Source of the DNA: Deinococcus sp.
Lineage (GTDB): Bacteria; Deinococcota; Deinococci; Deinococcales; Deinococcaceae
DNA: 5,421 nt
Assembly: GCF_025362455.1 (NCBI RefSeq)
Contig: NZ_JANYGJ010000101.1
Span: 1 to 5,421 of the forward strand
Reading direction: 5' to 3'
The notes under the pieces were generated by a model that saw only the letters and a program-made list of their open reading frames with translations, was not told the DNA's origin and did not search any database. A program made the position numbers and the translations under genes. Below are positions 5,083 through 5,421 of the stretch, piece by piece. Every line of letters begins with the position of its first letter. Position 1 is the first letter of the stretch.

Positions 5083-5316
5083 ATGACGGCGCTATTGGAA
5101 CCGGCAGCACCGTTCCAGCTCTCTGAGACGGCCCGCATTGGCGCCGTCGAGCTGATCGTGTCCGACCTGAGCCGCTCACTCGACTTCTACGCGGGGGTCA
5201 TCGGGCTGAACGTGCTGGCGCAGGGCGGCTCTTCCGCCCAGCTCGGCGTGGCCGCCGAGGGCCGTGTGCTGCTTGAGCTTAGAGCCTATTCGAAAAGTGG
5301 TAAACTAGGGCCATGA
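5083..5316 (+). pseudogene. VOC/glyoxalase-family dioxygenase (CatE-like), disrupted by an IS
   Basis: Native coding runs from ATG 5083 to about 5280 (66 codons): MTALLEPAAPFQLSETARIG followed by the first VOC beta-alpha-beta module AVELIVSDLSRSLDFYAGVI and GRVLLEL (60-66). At 5282 an insertion sequence begins, and the frame runs on through it for 11 foreign residues (AYSKSGKLGP end) to TAG 5314-5316. A complete CatE-like extradiol dioxygenase would have several more modules and most of its metal ligands downstream, so this fragment should be inactive. In the position where many relatives carry a metal-binding His ('VHL'), this has Glu (VEL). G-rich bases (5074-5080) a few nt before the ATG may serve as ribosome binding site. 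It lies 40 bp after azoR, probably co-transcribed. The rest of the gene may lie beyond the IS. Confidence 0.75.
5301..5306 (+). promoter_or_regulatory. Probable -10 box of the right transposase (leaderless)
   Basis: TAAACT fits TANNNT and ends 6 nt before ATG 5313, as in the left element. The AGGG next to it could instead serve as a weak Shine-Dalgarno. Confidence 0.4.
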
Positions 5317-5421
5317 CGACGACGCAGGCACATCAAGCCAAGATAAACGATCAAGCAGTGGTCTGGGAGGTGTCAGATGCGCTGTGGGCACGTCTAGAGC
5401 CGCTCCTGGTGATTGACAAGC
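5313..5421 (+). CDS. IS5-family transposase, N-terminal fragment cut by window edge
   Basis: Thirty-six codons are visible: MTTTQAHQAKINDQAVVWEV followed by SDALWARLEPLLVIDK. The 'VSDALWARLEPLL' block is the start of the N-terminal domain of IS5-type transposases, recognisable though different from the left element (TDEEWGILKPLIP). The catalytic DDE domain lies beyond the right edge, so intactness is unknown. It is placed 31 bp inside the element's inverted repeat, a normal IS5 layout, and faces away from the interrupted VOC gene. Confidence 0.78.
   Translation, partial: MTTTQAHQAKINDQAVVWEVSDALWARLEPLLVIDK

Larger units (their letters stand above)
5282..5421 (+). mobile_element. Second IS5-family insertion sequence, left end only
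   Basis: The element begins GAGCCTATTCGAAAAG (5282-5297), just after TTA at 5279-5281, which fits a TNA target site. Its transposase starts 31 bp in. Its tip matches the left element's tip at 11 of 16 positions, so the two are related but distinct. It interrupts the VOC gene. The other end is outside the window. Confidence 0.75.

Noticed and set aside
1..5421. CRISPR array, tRNA, rRNA or riboswitch
   Set aside because: No regularly spaced direct repeats, no cloverleaf-like sequence, and no recognisable rRNA or aptamer segments were seen on either strand.

Overview
The window is GC-rich, densely coding bacterial DNA. It is most consistent with Deinococcus or a close relative. That is an inference from three things: the overall composition, IS5-family ends on both edges, and four genes whose TANNNT -10 box lies 6-8 nt before the start codon, the layout of leaderless mRNAs that is common in Deinococcus. 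No RNA gene, CRISPR array or origin was seen.

Layout from left to right. Positions 1-138 are the end of an IS5-family insertion sequence whose transposase reads leftward off the edge. A NAD(P)H:quinone oxidoreductase of the QorB/YtfG (NmrA-like SDR) type lies on the minus strand at 252-1115. It is divergent from a TetR-family regulator on the plus strand at 1372-2121. A compact MITE-like repeat of about 135 bp (1126-1260) sits between them, abutting the qorB ribosome binding site. Downstream of tetR are two damaged plus-strand genes: a frameshifted DUF2000 gene (2245-2666) and a D-2-hydroxyacid dehydrogenase (2667-3566) that has lost its start and carries a damaged Rossmann glycine motif. A mostly empty stretch (3567-3922) holds only two tiny unrecognised minus-strand ORFs.

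At 3923-4339 an HxlR-family (DUF24) regulator with the conserved N-terminal cysteine is divergent from a FMN-dependent NADH-azoreductase gene (4423-5042) and a VOC/glyoxalase (CatE-like) gene (5083 onward). A perfect 17-bp palindrome lies between the regulator and the azoreductase. The architecture resembles the quinone/electrophile detoxification systems controlled by YodB, CatR and QorR. Here both target genes are broken: the azoreductase by a frameshift at a run of eight G, and the VOC gene by a second IS5-family element (5282-5421, transposase reading rightward off the edge).

Taken together, the window is an accessory, decaying region. Two intact regulators (TetR, HxlR) and one intact quinone reductase are interspersed with four damaged enzyme genes, bracketed by two different but related IS elements with outward-facing transposases. 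Three of the four damaged genes have lesions that a small indel or a lost 5' end explains, so base-calling error should be excluded before inferring decay.
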